DNA of 64,000 bases, from positions 260,851-324,850 of the forward strand of contig NZ_HG315671.1 of the NCBI RefSeq assembly GCF_000723205.1, read 5' to 3'. The notes below the pieces were generated by a model that had not been told where the DNA came from, made no database searches, and saw nothing but the letters and a program-made list of their open reading frames with translations. The position numbers and the translations under genes were made by a program. Shown here piece by piece: positions 36,366 through 47,500 of the stretch. Origin of the DNA: Formosa agariphila KMM 3901. GTDB lineage: Bacteria; Bacteroidota; Bacteroidia; Flavobacteriales; Flavobacteriaceae. The number at the start of each line of letters is the position of its first letter. The stretch's first letter is position 1.

Positions 36366-38237
36366 TTATGGGTATAAAAGTGTGCTAGGCTTTCCAATAT
36401 TAATAGCTTGAACCCCAAAATCATCGGTTTCAAAAGAATTGGTTTTAAAGATGTTTCTTCCTTGGCCAGGAATATCTGGGTAATAAGACAGCGATAACTG
36501 AAACGCACTAAAGACTAAATAATCGTTTCGTATTATAAAACCGACTCCAAAAGATGAGTATATTTTACTGCTAGAAAGCGGATTGGTGTGACCGCCAATG
36601 GTACCTGCCGTAAAGTTTAAATACGGATTTAGCCTAAAACCCCAAAGATTCCAAGGCGAATAAAATTGGGTTTGCATAGCTAAAAGCATCTTTTTGGTTC
36701 CGTAGAGATTGGCGTCAAAACCGGGAATACCAGCAGTATGTGAATTGCGTAGGTAATAATTTCTATCGAAACCCAAAGGTTCAACATTATCATTTAAAGA
36801 CACGCGGTCTGCAAGCGTGTTTAATCTGTCGAATCCTAAATTAACCTGAGGTTTTATAAACTGTCTCATTTTCCATTTAGAACCTAACGAAATTAAATTC
36901 GTGAAATACGTGACGCCAATATTAATGGTTGATTGTTCCGATTTAGAATGATTAAAGAACGATTCTAGACCAATAGAACCGCTTAAGAATCCCCAGTTAA
37001 AGTATTCGGCTAAAGTAAAGTTGGTGCCAAGATAATAACGATTTTCTTTGTTTTTACGCTGATAACCCGTTGTAACCGATGCGAGTAAACCAATAGGGAC
37101 ATCTTCAATAATACCGTCTCTAAAAACATAGCGATCTTGTACATACTGCCTGGAGGCTATGGCTATACTTCCTAAATAAAAATTTTCATTAGAGAAATAA
37201 TTAATAGCATCATACTCTTGAGAAGGAGATTCCTTGTAGGCTACATTAATGTAACGTAACGAGGTGATAAGGTTTGTAGTCCGTTCTGTTACTGTTTTAC
37301 CTTTAAAAATACTAAAAGCATGTCCTGCCCAAATATCATTGGTTCTGTATTTAAAAGGTTCATAACCAAAATCGTCTTGATAATTTGGTAATGAATCTTT
37401 TCTAAACTGTTCATCTAGATATATTCCGCCAGCCCACTTGGTTAAGGGGGAATAAAAAGTCCGTTCAATATTTAATTTCTTCTGATAAAAACCTTCAATG
37501 TCTAAATTGTAATAAAGTTCTGATCTTACATAGGAGTTTTTTATGTTTGGAACAACATAATTAAATCTATAGCCTGTATTATTGTTATCGTAACGTTTTT
37601 CTATGGCATTGTTAAATTCATGTCCAAATCCTAGAAAATTACGCTCATTAAGTACAACCTTAGTTTTAGAAGTCGAGATAGCTCCTTTAACAATAAAACT
37701 CCATGAATCTAAAACACGAATTTTAATATCTACAGAGTCTGAGGCTTGATTGGCTTTAGTCGCATCAATTTTTACACTTCTAATAAAACTTTGAGAACGT
37801 ATAAGTCGTTCAGATTCATTTAAAAGTAAGGTGTCTAAAGGCATCTTCTCTTTAAACAACAATAAATTTTTAATGGCGAAAACCTTAGATTTAATATGTG
37901 CTTTATTTCCAAATTCATCAATCCATTTATCGGGCGTCTTAGTTGTATCGGTAACCGAATAGCCAAAAGGATCTAAGGTTTCAATGGTGATGCTTCTAAT
38001 AGGTTGCCCCTGAAATTGCAGATGATTTTTATTGGGAGTAGTATTTGTTTTTTTAGTATTCTTCTTATTAGGCGACCTAAAAATAAGTTTATGTATGGCT
38101 TTAGTAAACTTTCTTTCTTTAGAATAGGTCTGAATTTTTTCGTAAATCTGAGTACTATCCTTAGCTTTTACTTGTGCCTTCACCGAAAAACTCAGTAACG
38201 ACATAAAGGCTATTAGATATGCATATTTTATACTCAT
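36366..38237 (-). CDS. Omp85-type outer-membrane protein with POTRA-like region
   Basis: 623 residues. Signal peptide to about residue 22 (SFSVKAQ). Residues about 75-180 look like POTRA-type domains: IRSITIETLDPFGYS, then LNESERLIRSQSFIRSVKID. From about 190 onward many alternating strands rich in Tyr, Asn and Arg form a beta-barrel, with RNFLGFGHEF typical of the start of BamA/TamA/ShlB-like barrels and a C-terminal strand region. It is probably an outer-membrane insertase, transporter or related barrel; not the essential BamA itself, which has more POTRA repeats. Confidence 0.85.
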   Translation of the reverse strand: MSIKYAYLIAFMSLLSFSVKAQVKAKDSTQIYEKIQTYSKERKFTKAIHKLIFRSPNKKNTKKTNTTPNKNHLQFQGQPIRSITIETLDPFGYSVTDTTKTPDKWIDEFGNKAHIKSKVFAIKNLLLFKEKMPLDTLLLNESERLIRSQSFIRSVKIDATKANQASDSVDIKIRVLDSWSFIVKGAISTSKTKVVLNERNFLGFGHEFNNAIEKRYDNNNTGYRFNYVVPNIKNSYVRSELYYNLDIEGFYQKKLNIERTFYSPLTKWAGGIYLDEQFRKDSLPNYQDDFGYEPFKYRTNDIWAGHAFSIFKGKTVTERTTNLITSLRYINVAYKESPSQEYDAINYFSNENFYLGSIAIASRQYVQDRYVFRDGIIEDVPIGLLASVTTGYQRKNKENRYYLGTNFTLAEYFNWGFLSGSIGLESFFNHSKSEQSTINIGVTYFTNLISLGSKWKMRQFIKPQVNLGFDRLNTLADRVSLNDNVEPLGFDRNYYLRNSHTAGIPGFDANLYGTKKMLLAMQTQFYSPWNLWGFRLNPYLNFTAGTIGGHTNPLSSSKIYSSFGVGFIIRNDYLVFSAFQLSLSYYPDIPGQGRNIFKTNSFETDDFGVQAINIGKPSTLLYP

Positions 38238-38302
38238 TGATTTTATGAAATAATAATTTGTGAAGGTGTTATTGATAATAGTTAACCTAAAAAAAGACCG
38301 GA

Positions 38303-38310
38303 CAAATTTA
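38303..38310 (-). promoter_or_regulatory. Candidate -7 element of the Omp85-type gene
   Basis: TAAATTTG on the minus strand (full TAnnTTTG match) 66 bases before the ATG. The nearest upstream TTG is 15 bases away, shorter than usual. Confidence 0.4.
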
Positions 38311-38595
38311 GTCGGATTTTGCCTTCAATTTAACGTAATAAAATTGATTATTGACGCATTCCCTTTTTTTTAAGATGCTATAAAAGTAAAGAATATCTGT
38401 CGTAAAGTTTTAAAGCAAAAGTGTATAAAACTGAAACCCGATAGTTTTTAAGTTTACATTACAATTATTTAAGTATTTAATGATTTTTATTAAATTTTAG
38501 AAGGCTATTATTAAATATTCATTTATATAATGATTTTTTAATAAAATTATATCGTTTGCGTAAAAAATAGATTAGAGTTTCACATTTAGGATTGT

Positions 38596-38603
38596 TACAT
38601 TTG
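38596..38603 (+). promoter_or_regulatory. Candidate -7 element of maeB
   Basis: TACATTTG, full TAnnTTTG match, 22 bases before the maeB ATG. No TTG at the expected distance upstream, so the -33 box is unclear. Confidence 0.45.
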
Positions 38604-38625
38604 TTAGTCAATAACAATTGTAATT

Positions 38626-40899
38626 ATGAGTAAACAAAGCAAGAAAAGTGAAGCATTAATTTACCATTCCCACCCTACACCAGGGAAAATAAAAGTTGTT
38701 CCAACCAAAAGATATGCTACCCAAAGAGACTTAGCATTGGCTTATTCGCCAGGAGTTGCAGAGCCTTGTTTAGAAATAGCAGCAAATAAAGAAAACGCAT
38801 ATAAATATACTACTAAAGGAAATTTAGTAGCTGTAATCTCCAACGGTACTGCCGTATTAGGATTAGGGAATATTGGCCCAGAAGCTTCTAAACCTGTAAT
38901 GGAAGGTAAAGGATTATTGTTTAAAATTTTCGCCGATATCGATGTTTTCGATATTGAAGTAGATACCGAAAATGTTGAAGAATTTATTCAAACCGTAAAA
39001 ATGATTGCTCCAACTTTTGGAGGGATTAATTTAGAAGATATTAAGGCGCCTGAAGCCTTTGAAATTGAACGTCGCTTAAAGGAAGAATTAGATATTCCTG
39101 TCATGCACGACGACCAGCATGGTACTGCAATTATTTCTGCCGCAGCATTAATTAATGCACTAGAAATTACCGAAAAGAAAATTGAAGATGCTAAAATTGT
39201 AATTAGTGGAGCAGGGGCAGCAGCAATTTCTTGTACACGTTTATACCAAGCGTTTGGAGCAAGACGTGAAAATATTGTCATGTGCGATAGTAAAGGGGTT
39301 ATTCGCCAAGATCGTGATAATTTAACTTCAGAAAAAGCAGAATTTGCTACAGACCGTGATATCGATACCTTAACCGACGCCATGAAGGATGCCGATGTGT
39401 TTATTGGTTTATCTATGGCAGATGTGGTAACACCAGATATGTTATTAATAATGGCCAAAGACCCAATTGTGTTTGCTATGGCTAATCCAGATCCAGAGAT
39501 TGCTTACCAATTAGCTATAGATACGCGAGACGATATTATTATGGCAACAGGACGTAGCGACCATCCTAACCAAGTTAATAATGTTTTAGGTTTCCCTTTT
39601 ATTTTTAGAGGCGCTTTAGATGTTCGCGCAACAAAAATTAATGAAGCAATGAAAATGGCAGCGGTTATCGCTTTGGCAGAAATGGCAAAAGAACCGGTTC
39701 CAGAACAAGTAAATATTGCATATGGGGAAACCCGTTTAACATTTGGTAAAGAATATATTATTCCAAAACCTTTCGATCCAAGGTTAATTTCAAAAATTCC
39801 TCCAGCAGTTGCAAGAGCAGCCATGGAAAGTGGCGTAGCTAAAGAACCTATTTTAGATTGGAATGATTATGAAACAGAACTAGAAGGCCGTTTAGGTACA
39901 GATAATAAATTAATAAAATTATTATTTAACCGCGCTAAAATGAATCCGAAGCGTGTTGTTTTTGCTGAAGCAGATAACATTCAAGTTTTAAAAGCCGCCC
40001 AAATAGCATTCGAAGAAGGTATTGCAATACCAATCTTATTAGGACGTCGAGAAACTATTCTTGAATTGATGTCCGAACTTGAGTTCGATGCCGAAGTAGA
40101 AATTATAGACCCTAAATCTGATCATGAATACGAACGTAAATTACGTTATGCAAAAGTGTATTGGGAACAACGTAAACGTCGTGGTGTAACCTTGTATTCT
40201 GCAGAAAGCTTAATGCGCGAACGTAATTATTTTGCAGCCATGATGGTTAACGAAGGCGATGCAGATGCATTAATATCTGGATTCTCTAGAGCATATCCAA
40301 CGGTGGTAAAACCAATGTTAGAAGTTATTGGAATGGCAAAAGGAGCAACACGTGTTGCAACTACCAATTTAATGATGACACAACGTGGACCTATGTTTTT
40401 TAGCGATACAGCTATTAACGTAAACCCAACAGCAAAAGATTTAGCAACTATTGCAACCATGACAGCTGCAGCAGTTAAAATGTTTGGTTTAGAGCCTGTA
40501 ATTGCAATGACGTCGTATTCTAATTTTGGATCTTCAAATAATGAAGGGGCTTCAAAAATACGTGAAGCGGTATCGTATTTACACAGACGATATCCTAAAT
40601 TAATTGTCGACGGAGAAGTACAAACCGATTTTGCTTTGAATAATGAATTGCTTCAAGAAAAATTTCCATTCTCTAAATTAGCAGGAAAGAAAGTGAATAC
40701 GTTAATTTTTCCGAATCTAGATGCTGCGAATATTACCTATAAAATGCTTAAAGCTTTAAACAATACAGAATCTATTGGACCAATAATGTTAGGTATGCGT
40801 AAACCTGTACATATTTTACAATTAGGATCTAGTGTAGATGAGATTGTAAACATGACGGCAATAGCGGTAGTCGATGCTCATCAAAAGACAAAACGCTAA
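38626..40899 (+). CDS. maeB: NADP-dependent malic enzyme with phosphotransacetylase-like domain
   Basis: 757 residues, the two-part MaeB layout. Residues 1-420 are the malic enzyme: [23 protein letters not shown]-type loop (here [13 protein letters not shown]), MHDDQHGTA and the nucleotide-binding [12 protein letters not shown]. Residues about 430-757 form a phosphate acetyltransferase-like domain ([27 protein letters not shown]), usually regulatory (acetyl-CoA binding) rather than catalytic. It converts malate to pyruvate and CO2 with reduction of NADP. Single-gene unit upstream of ruvA. Confidence 0.95.
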   Translation: MSKQSKKSEALIYHSHPTPGKIKVVPTKRYATQRDLALAYSPGVAEPCLEIAANKENAYKYTTKGNLVAVISNGTAVLGLGNIGPEASKPVMEGKGLLFKIFADIDVFDIEVDTENVEEFIQTVKMIAPTFGGINLEDIKAPEAFEIERRLKEELDIPVMHDDQHGTAIISAAALINALEITEKKIEDAKIVISGAGAAAISCTRLYQAFGARRENIVMCDSKGVIRQDRDNLTSEKAEFATDRDIDTLTDAMKDADVFIGLSMADVVTPDMLLIMAKDPIVFAMANPDPEIAYQLAIDTRDDIIMATGRSDHPNQVNNVLGFPFIFRGALDVRATKINEAMKMAAVIALAEMAKEPVPEQVNIAYGETRLTFGKEYIIPKPFDPRLISKIPPAVARAAMESGVAKEPILDWNDYETELEGRLGTDNKLIKLLFNRAKMNPKRVVFAEADNIQVLKAAQIAFEEGIAIPILLGRRETILELMSELEFDAEVEIIDPKSDHEYERKLRYAKVYWEQRKRRGVTLYSAESLMRERNYFAAMMVNEGDADALISGFSRAYPTVVKPMLEVIGMAKGATRVATTNLMMTQRGPMFFSDTAINVNPTAKDLATIATMTAAAVKMFGLEPVIAMTSYSNFGSSNNEGASKIREAVSYLHRRYPKLIVDGEVQTDFALNNELLQEKFPFSKLAGKKVNTLIFPNLDAANITYKMLKALNNTESIGPIMLGMRKPVHILQLGSSVDEIVNMTAIAVVDAHQKTKR

Positions 40900-40945
40900 A
40901 TAGCGATGCCTGAAAGAGAATGATTTAAAATGTGAAAAAAAATGT

Positions 40946-40953
40946 TACATTTG
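40946..40953 (+). promoter_or_regulatory. Candidate -7 element of ruvA-sprA
   Basis: TACATTTG, 21 bases before the ruvA ATG. The sequence 19 bases upstream of it is ATTT, only a weak -33. Confidence 0.45.
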
Positions 40954-40974
40954 GAGTTATAACAAAACAAGCAA

Positions 40975-41556
40975 ATGATTTCACATATACATGGGAAATT
41001 GGTAGAAAAGAACCCAACAGATGTCGTTATAGATTGTAATGGTGTTGGCTACTTTTTAAACATTTCTCTGCATACATATTCTCAAATTCCTGATCAGGAA
41101 AATTTAAAATTATATACTCAACTTTTAGTAAAAGAAGATTCCCATACTTTGTATGGGTTTTCTTCTATTGCAGAACGCGATATGTTTAGACTTCTTATCT
41201 CTGTAAGTGGTATTGGTGCTGGAACGGCACGTACCATGTTATCGTCTTTAACGCCAAAACAGGTTCGTGAAGGGATAGCCAAGGAAGACGTTGCATTAAT
41301 TCAATCTATAAAAGGAATTGGTGTTAAGACTGCGCAACGTGTTATAATAGATTTAAAAGATAAAGTTTTAAAGATTTACGATATTGATGAAGTTTCTGTA
41401 TCTACAAGCAATACCAACAAAGATGAAGCGTTATCTGCTTTAGAAGTTCTTGGTTTTGTTAAGAAGCAAGCAGAACGTGCTGTCGATAAGATTGTTAAGG
41501 CAGAGCCTGATGCATCGGTAGAAACCATCATAAAACAAGCTTTAAAAAATTTATAA
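40975..41556 (+). CDS. ruvA: Holliday junction DNA-binding protein RuvA
   Basis: 193 residues: N-terminal OB domain (MISHIHGKL, VDCNGVGYFLN-type strand), two helix-hairpin-helix motifs (LISVSGIGAGTARTML and SIKGIGVKTAQRVI), a flexible linker (about 135-148) and the small C-terminal domain that contacts RuvB. The tetramer holds the four-way junction. Its stop lies 6 bases before the sprA start, so the two genes are tightly coupled, an order also found in other flavobacteria. Confidence 0.96.
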   Translation: MISHIHGKLVEKNPTDVVIDCNGVGYFLNISLHTYSQIPDQENLKLYTQLLVKEDSHTLYGFSSIAERDMFRLLISVSGIGAGTARTMLSSLTPKQVREGIAKEDVALIQSIKGIGVKTAQRVIIDLKDKVLKIYDIDEVSVSTSNTNKDEALSALEVLGFVKKQAERAVDKIVKAEPDASVETIIKQALKNL

Positions 41557-41562
41557 TACATT

Positions 41563-44500
41563 TTGAATACAACCCACTTTCAGGCTATTAATTTCACATT
41601 AAAAACTAGTATTGTTTGCTTTGTACTTTTTTTAGTAAGTGCTAGCTCATTTGCTCAAATTGCTCCTGTAACCGAGCAAGATAGTATTAAAACAGGCCAT
41701 AGTTTAGGACGTATTAATATGGGTAATCCTGCAAGTATTGTGTCTAGATATACGTACGATGCTTTTACAGATCGGTATATTTACACAGAGTCTGTGGGCG
41801 AATTCAATATTAATTACCCTATAATTTTAACACCTAGAGAGTTTGAAGAGTTGGTGCAAGCCGAAAATTTAAAGACGTACTACAAGCAAAAAATCGATGC
41901 ATTCGATGGAAAAAAATTAGGAACAGAAGACGGTAAGAAAAATTTACTTCCAGAATTTTATGTCAATTCAAGTTTTTTCGAATCTATTTTTGGAGGTGGT
42001 ACCGTAGAAGTTATTCCTCAAGGTTCGGTAGAAATGGATTTGGGAGTTTTATTTTCTAAACAAGACAATCCAGCATTTTCACCAAGAAATAGAAGTAATT
42101 TTAGTTTCGATTTCGACCAACGTATTAGTTTAAGTTTACTTGGTAAAGTGGGGACACGCTTACAAGTTACCGCTAATTACGATACACAATCTACCTTCGA
42201 TTTTCAGAATTTAGTAAAATTAGAATACACACCTACAGAGGACGATATCATTCAGAAAATTGAAGTTGGTAATGTTAGTATGCCTTTAAACAGTTCGTTA
42301 ATTACGGGAGCACAAAGTTTATTTGGTGTAAAAACACAATTACAATTTGGGAAAACAACAATTACCGGTATTTTCTCTGAGCAGCAGTCCGAAACCAATA
42401 CCGTTATTTCTCAAGGTGGAGGAACGTTAGAGGAATTTGAATTATTTGCTAGAGATTACGATGAAAACCGTCACTTTTTCTTAGCGCAATATTTTAGAGA
42501 AAAATATGATACGGCCTTATCAAATTATCCATACATAAATACTAATGTTCAAATTACCCGTATTGAAGCTTGGATTACCAATAGAAACAATACAACCGAT
42601 AATGTTAGAAATATAGTCGCTTTTCAAGATTTAGGGGAATCTAATCCCGAATTAATTGGTTCTGCGGTTAATGTTTTTGCAAGTCCTGCTGCGTATCCAG
42701 ATAACGGAAACAACGGTTACGACCCTACAAGTATTGGTCAGGGTAATTCGCAATTAACATCGGCTATTCGAGATGTGGCAACAGTACAGTCAGGGATTTT
42801 AGTAGGAGGTACTAGCGAGGGAAACGATTATGCTAAATTAGAAAATGCTAGAAAACTTACCCAAGGCAGTGAATATACTTTAAATACACAATTGGGATAT
42901 ATCTCTTTAAATTCTCGATTAAGTAGCGACGAAGTTTTAGCCGTTGCATTTCAGTTTACTGTAGGCGGTAAAGTGTATCAAGTTGGAGAGTTTGCTAACG
43001 ATGGTGTAGACGCTACAGGAATTGATAATAGTAATAGTGATCAGACTGTAGTTACTAATAATAACCTGGTTTTAAAATTACTTAAAAGTCCAATTACTTC
43101 TGTAAACCAGCCGGTTTGGAAGTTAATGATGAAAAACATTTATAGTACTGGCGCATATCAATTAAGTCAGGAAGATTTCAAATTAAATATATTTTATACC
43201 GAAGCATCACCATTAAACTATATCACACCCGTTGGTGGCGATTTTGGAACAGATTTTAACGGAGAACCTATTCAGGAAGTCCCTCTTTTACGTTTATTTA
43301 ATTTTGATAAACTGAATTACAATGGTGATCCCCAAGCTGGTGGAGATGGATTTTTTGATTACGAAGAGAACATTACTGTAATCTCCTCAAATGGTCAAAT
43401 TGTATTTACCAAAGTAGAACCTTTTGGAGAGTATTTATTCGACATATTAGACATTCCAACAGACGCAGAAAATTACGAAGATCCTAATACTTATAATGCC
43501 AATCAGAAAAAGTATGTCTTCAATGAATTATACGAAGTCACAAAAACAAAGGCTTTAGATTACGCCGAAAAGAATAAATTCCAATTAATAGGTCGCTATA
43601 GTTCTTCCGGAGGTGATGGAATTTCTATTGGCGCATTTAACGTACCAAGAGGATCTGTTACAGTAACGGCTGGAGGTCGAGTTTTAGTAGAAGGTATAGA
43701 TTATACCGTGAATTATCAATTAGGTCAGGTTCAAATTTTAGATGAAGCTTTAAAAGCTTCAGATACCCCAATACAAGTATCTACAGAAAATAATTCTGTA
43801 TTTGGTCAGCAAACCAAACGTTTTATGGGATTCAATGTGGATCATCAGTTTAGCGATAATTTTGTCTTAGGAGCAACGTTATTAAATTTAAGCGAACGAC
43901 CAATTACTCAAAAAGCTAATTATAGTAATGAGCCTATTAACAATACAATTTTTGGATTCAACGGAAACTATTCTACCGAAGTACCATTTTTAACACGCTT
44001 AGTTAATAAGTTACCTAACATAGATACCGATGTGCCATCTAACGTATCTGTTAGAGGGGAATTTGCATATTTAAAACCAGGATCGCCTAAAGGAACCGAT
44101 TTTGACGGGGAAGCAACTGCATATGTAGATGATTTTGAAGTGTCTCAAACAGCCATATCGTTATTGTCGCAACAATCGTGGTTCTTATCGAGTAGACCTT
44201 TAGATTTAAATGTGGCAGGAAACCCTAACGAGGATGAAAATGGGATTCAAAACGGTTACCAACGTGCCATGTTAAACTGGTATACTATAGACCCCATATT
44301 TTATACAAGTCAGCGTCCTTCAGATATGTCGGATAATGATATGTCAGGATTGTACACCAGTCGTGTATTTATACAAGAATTATTTCCTCAACAGGGTATT
44401 GCTCAAGGGCAATCTACAGTGATTAATACTTTAGATTTAGCCTACTATCCAGATGAGCGCGGGCCTTATAACTTTGAACCAAATTCTAGTAATGGAACCA

Positions 44501-47500
44501 TCCCAAATCCAGATGATAGTTGGGCAGGGATAACACGGTCTTTAACCACTACAGATTTCGAACAATCTAATGTTGAATATATTGAATTTTGGCTTCAAGA
44601 TCCATTCCAAGAAAACGAATCGAATCCAGGAGGTAAATTGGTTTTCAACTTAGGAAATATTTCTGAAGACGTCCTGAAAGACGGTAGAAAGCAATATGAA
44701 AATGGATTGCCAAAAGATGGTGCTACAGAGTTGTTAACCACTACAGCTTGGGGTACGGTTGTGCCGCAAAACCAAGCATTAGTCTATGCGTTCGATAGTC
44801 AAGGCGACGAGCGTACAAATCAAGATGTAGGTTACGATGGGTATAACGATGCACAAGAAGCTGCAATATTTGGAAGTGAATTTGGTCCAGATCCAGCAAA
44901 CGATAATTATACATATTTCTTAAATACAAACGGAGATATATTTCAACGTTATAAGCAATATAACGGTGTAGAAGGGAACTCTCCAGAAACCTTTACAGAT
45001 ACCAACAGAGGTTCTACAACATTACCAGATGTAGAAGATATTAACCGTGATAATACTATGAATACCATAGATAGTTATTACGAATACGAGTTAGATTTAA
45101 CACCTCAAAACTTACCAGATAACCCGGCCGATATTGGAAATATTCCAGAATCTAATCCGTTAAGTGAATATATTAAAGACATTAAAGTAGAGCCAAGAGC
45201 TTTACCAAACGGGCAATCTACAAATGTGCGTTGGTATCAATTTAGAATTCCTGTTGAAAGCGATAATGCTAAAGCTGTTGGAGGTATAAGCGATTTAAGA
45301 TCTGTGCGTTTTGCACGTATGTATCTTAAAGAATTTGAAGAAGCTACAGTATTCCGTTTTGGAACTTTAGATTTAGTAAGAAGTGATTGGAGACGCTATA
45401 CATTAGCTTTAGATAAAGACGATGTAACTCCAGATGATCCTGAAACCGATTTCTCTGTAGGTGTTATTAGTACACTAGAAAATGATGGAATCTACCAGTC
45501 ACCTCCAGATGTAGAACCAGAAGAATTATATAACAACAATACCGTTATCGAGCAAGATGAACAATCTTTAGTGGTAGAGATTTGTAATTTAGAGGAAGAA
45601 GATTCTAGAGCTGTATATAAAAACATCGATATAGATATGCGTCAATACAAACGCATCCGTATGTTTGTCCATGCCGAAGATGATGGGGCAACAGGTTTAA
45701 CCGACTATCCTGTGGCTTTTATACGAATGGGGAACGATGTTACTCAGAACTATTATCAAATAGAAATTCCTTTAAAAACAAGCGAAGGTTCTTCTAGAGA
45801 AGCACTTTGGCCAGAGGAAAACGAAATAAATTTAGCAATAGAATTACTTCAAGAAATTAAATCTATTGGACTTGCTGATGGATCTTTATCTAACGAAGAC
45901 CCTACATTTTACGATGTAATAGGAGATGAGTTGAGTTTGGTAACCGATCAATATAGTGGTTATGTTTTAGGTCAGCACCGTATAGGAATTAAAGGGAATC
46001 CAAATTTTGGAGATATTAGAACCTTAATGTTGGGTGTTAAAAATGGTTCTAGAAGTAAACAATGTGGTGTATTTTGGTTTAACGAATTACGTTTGTCCGA
46101 TATGGACAACGAAGGTGGTTGGGCTGCTGTTTTGAGTGTAGATTCTAATATCGCAGATTTTGCAAATGTAAGTGCTGCAGGACGTCAAAGTACAGCCGGA
46201 TTTGGTACTATAGAACAAGGACCTAGCGAACGTAGTTTAGAAGATGTGGTACAATACGATTTGGTAACCAATGTAAACTTAGGGCAATTACTTCCTAAAA
46301 AATGGGGTGTGCAACTTCCGTTTAACTATGGTATAAGCGAAGAGAAAATTACACCTAAATACGACGAGTATTATCAAGATTTAGAATTAGATGCTATTTT
46401 AAATAATACCAATAATAAAGATTCTGTTTTAAATGTAAACGAAAATTATACCAAGAGAAAGAGTATTAATTTTATTGGTGTTAGAAAAATTAGAACAGGC
46501 GAAGCAAAACCTCATTTTTACGATGTAGAGAATTTTACGTTCAATTACTCGTTTAATAAGGTAGAACATCGCGATTTTGAAATTGAAAATTCTGTTGATA
46601 AAACCGTACGTTTAGGAGCCAATTATGCTTATAATTTCACGCCAAAAACTATAGAACCTTTCAAGAAAAACGATTCCTTGTTTACAGGTAAATATTGGAA
46701 GATTTTAAAAGATTTCAACTTTAATTATTTACCAACAACGTTTACAGTTAGTTCAAACTTTTTAAGAAGTTATAATAAACAACGTTATAGAGAGGTCGAG
46801 CTGTCTCAAGGGAATATTGGTTTAGAAGATTTATATAGACGTAACTATACGTTCGATTTTCAGTATACCTTTAGTTATAATTTAACCCGAGCGCTTCAAA
46901 TAAACTTTACAACATCTAAAAACAATATTGTTAGAAATTATTTCAAGGATAATATTATAAACGGAGAACAGGATTCTTCCTTAGATGTTTTCGATGGTTT
47001 TCTAGATATTGGAGACCCGAATAGACAATACCAACAATTAGGAATTAACTATGAATTACCATTATATAAAATTCCATTTTTAAGCTTTCTTCAAGCGACT
47101 TACGGTTATACTGGAGATTTCCAATGGCAAAAAGGTTCCGATTTATATGGCGATTTAAGTATTGATGGACAAACTTACGATTTAGGAAATTCTATTCAGA
47201 ATGCAAATACCCATAATTTAAATGCTTCTATGGATATGAATACATTCTATAAGTATATTGGGTTAGTTAAAAAACCAGCTGTAAGGAGTGCGCCATCAAG
47301 AAACCCACAAGCTGCAGGCGGACCTAGAAACGAAGTCCAAACAAGTAGTAAAAGTAATGCTTGGGTTAATGCAGGAATTGATTTGGTAACTATGGTAAAA
47401 CGTATTCAGCTTAATTATCAAGAAAATAATGGTACATATTTGCCTGGGTATTTAGAAACTCCTGGATTTTTAGGAACCATTCAACCAACATTTGGTTATA

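Larger units (their letters stand above)
38238..38625. other. Intergenic region between divergent genes, holding two promoters
   Basis: 388 AT-rich bases between the Omp85-type gene and maeB. Apart from the two -7 boxes listed separately, no ORF, tRNA, repeat or strong hairpin is seen. Several runs of T near 38368-38376 and 38536-38542 are not preceded by stems. Confidence 0.6.

Noticed and set aside
38988-39458. 156-codon open frame antisense to maeB
   Set aside because: It lies wholly within a well-supported malic enzyme gene, its translation is low in complexity and rich in Ser/Ala/Ile, and it has no start signals.
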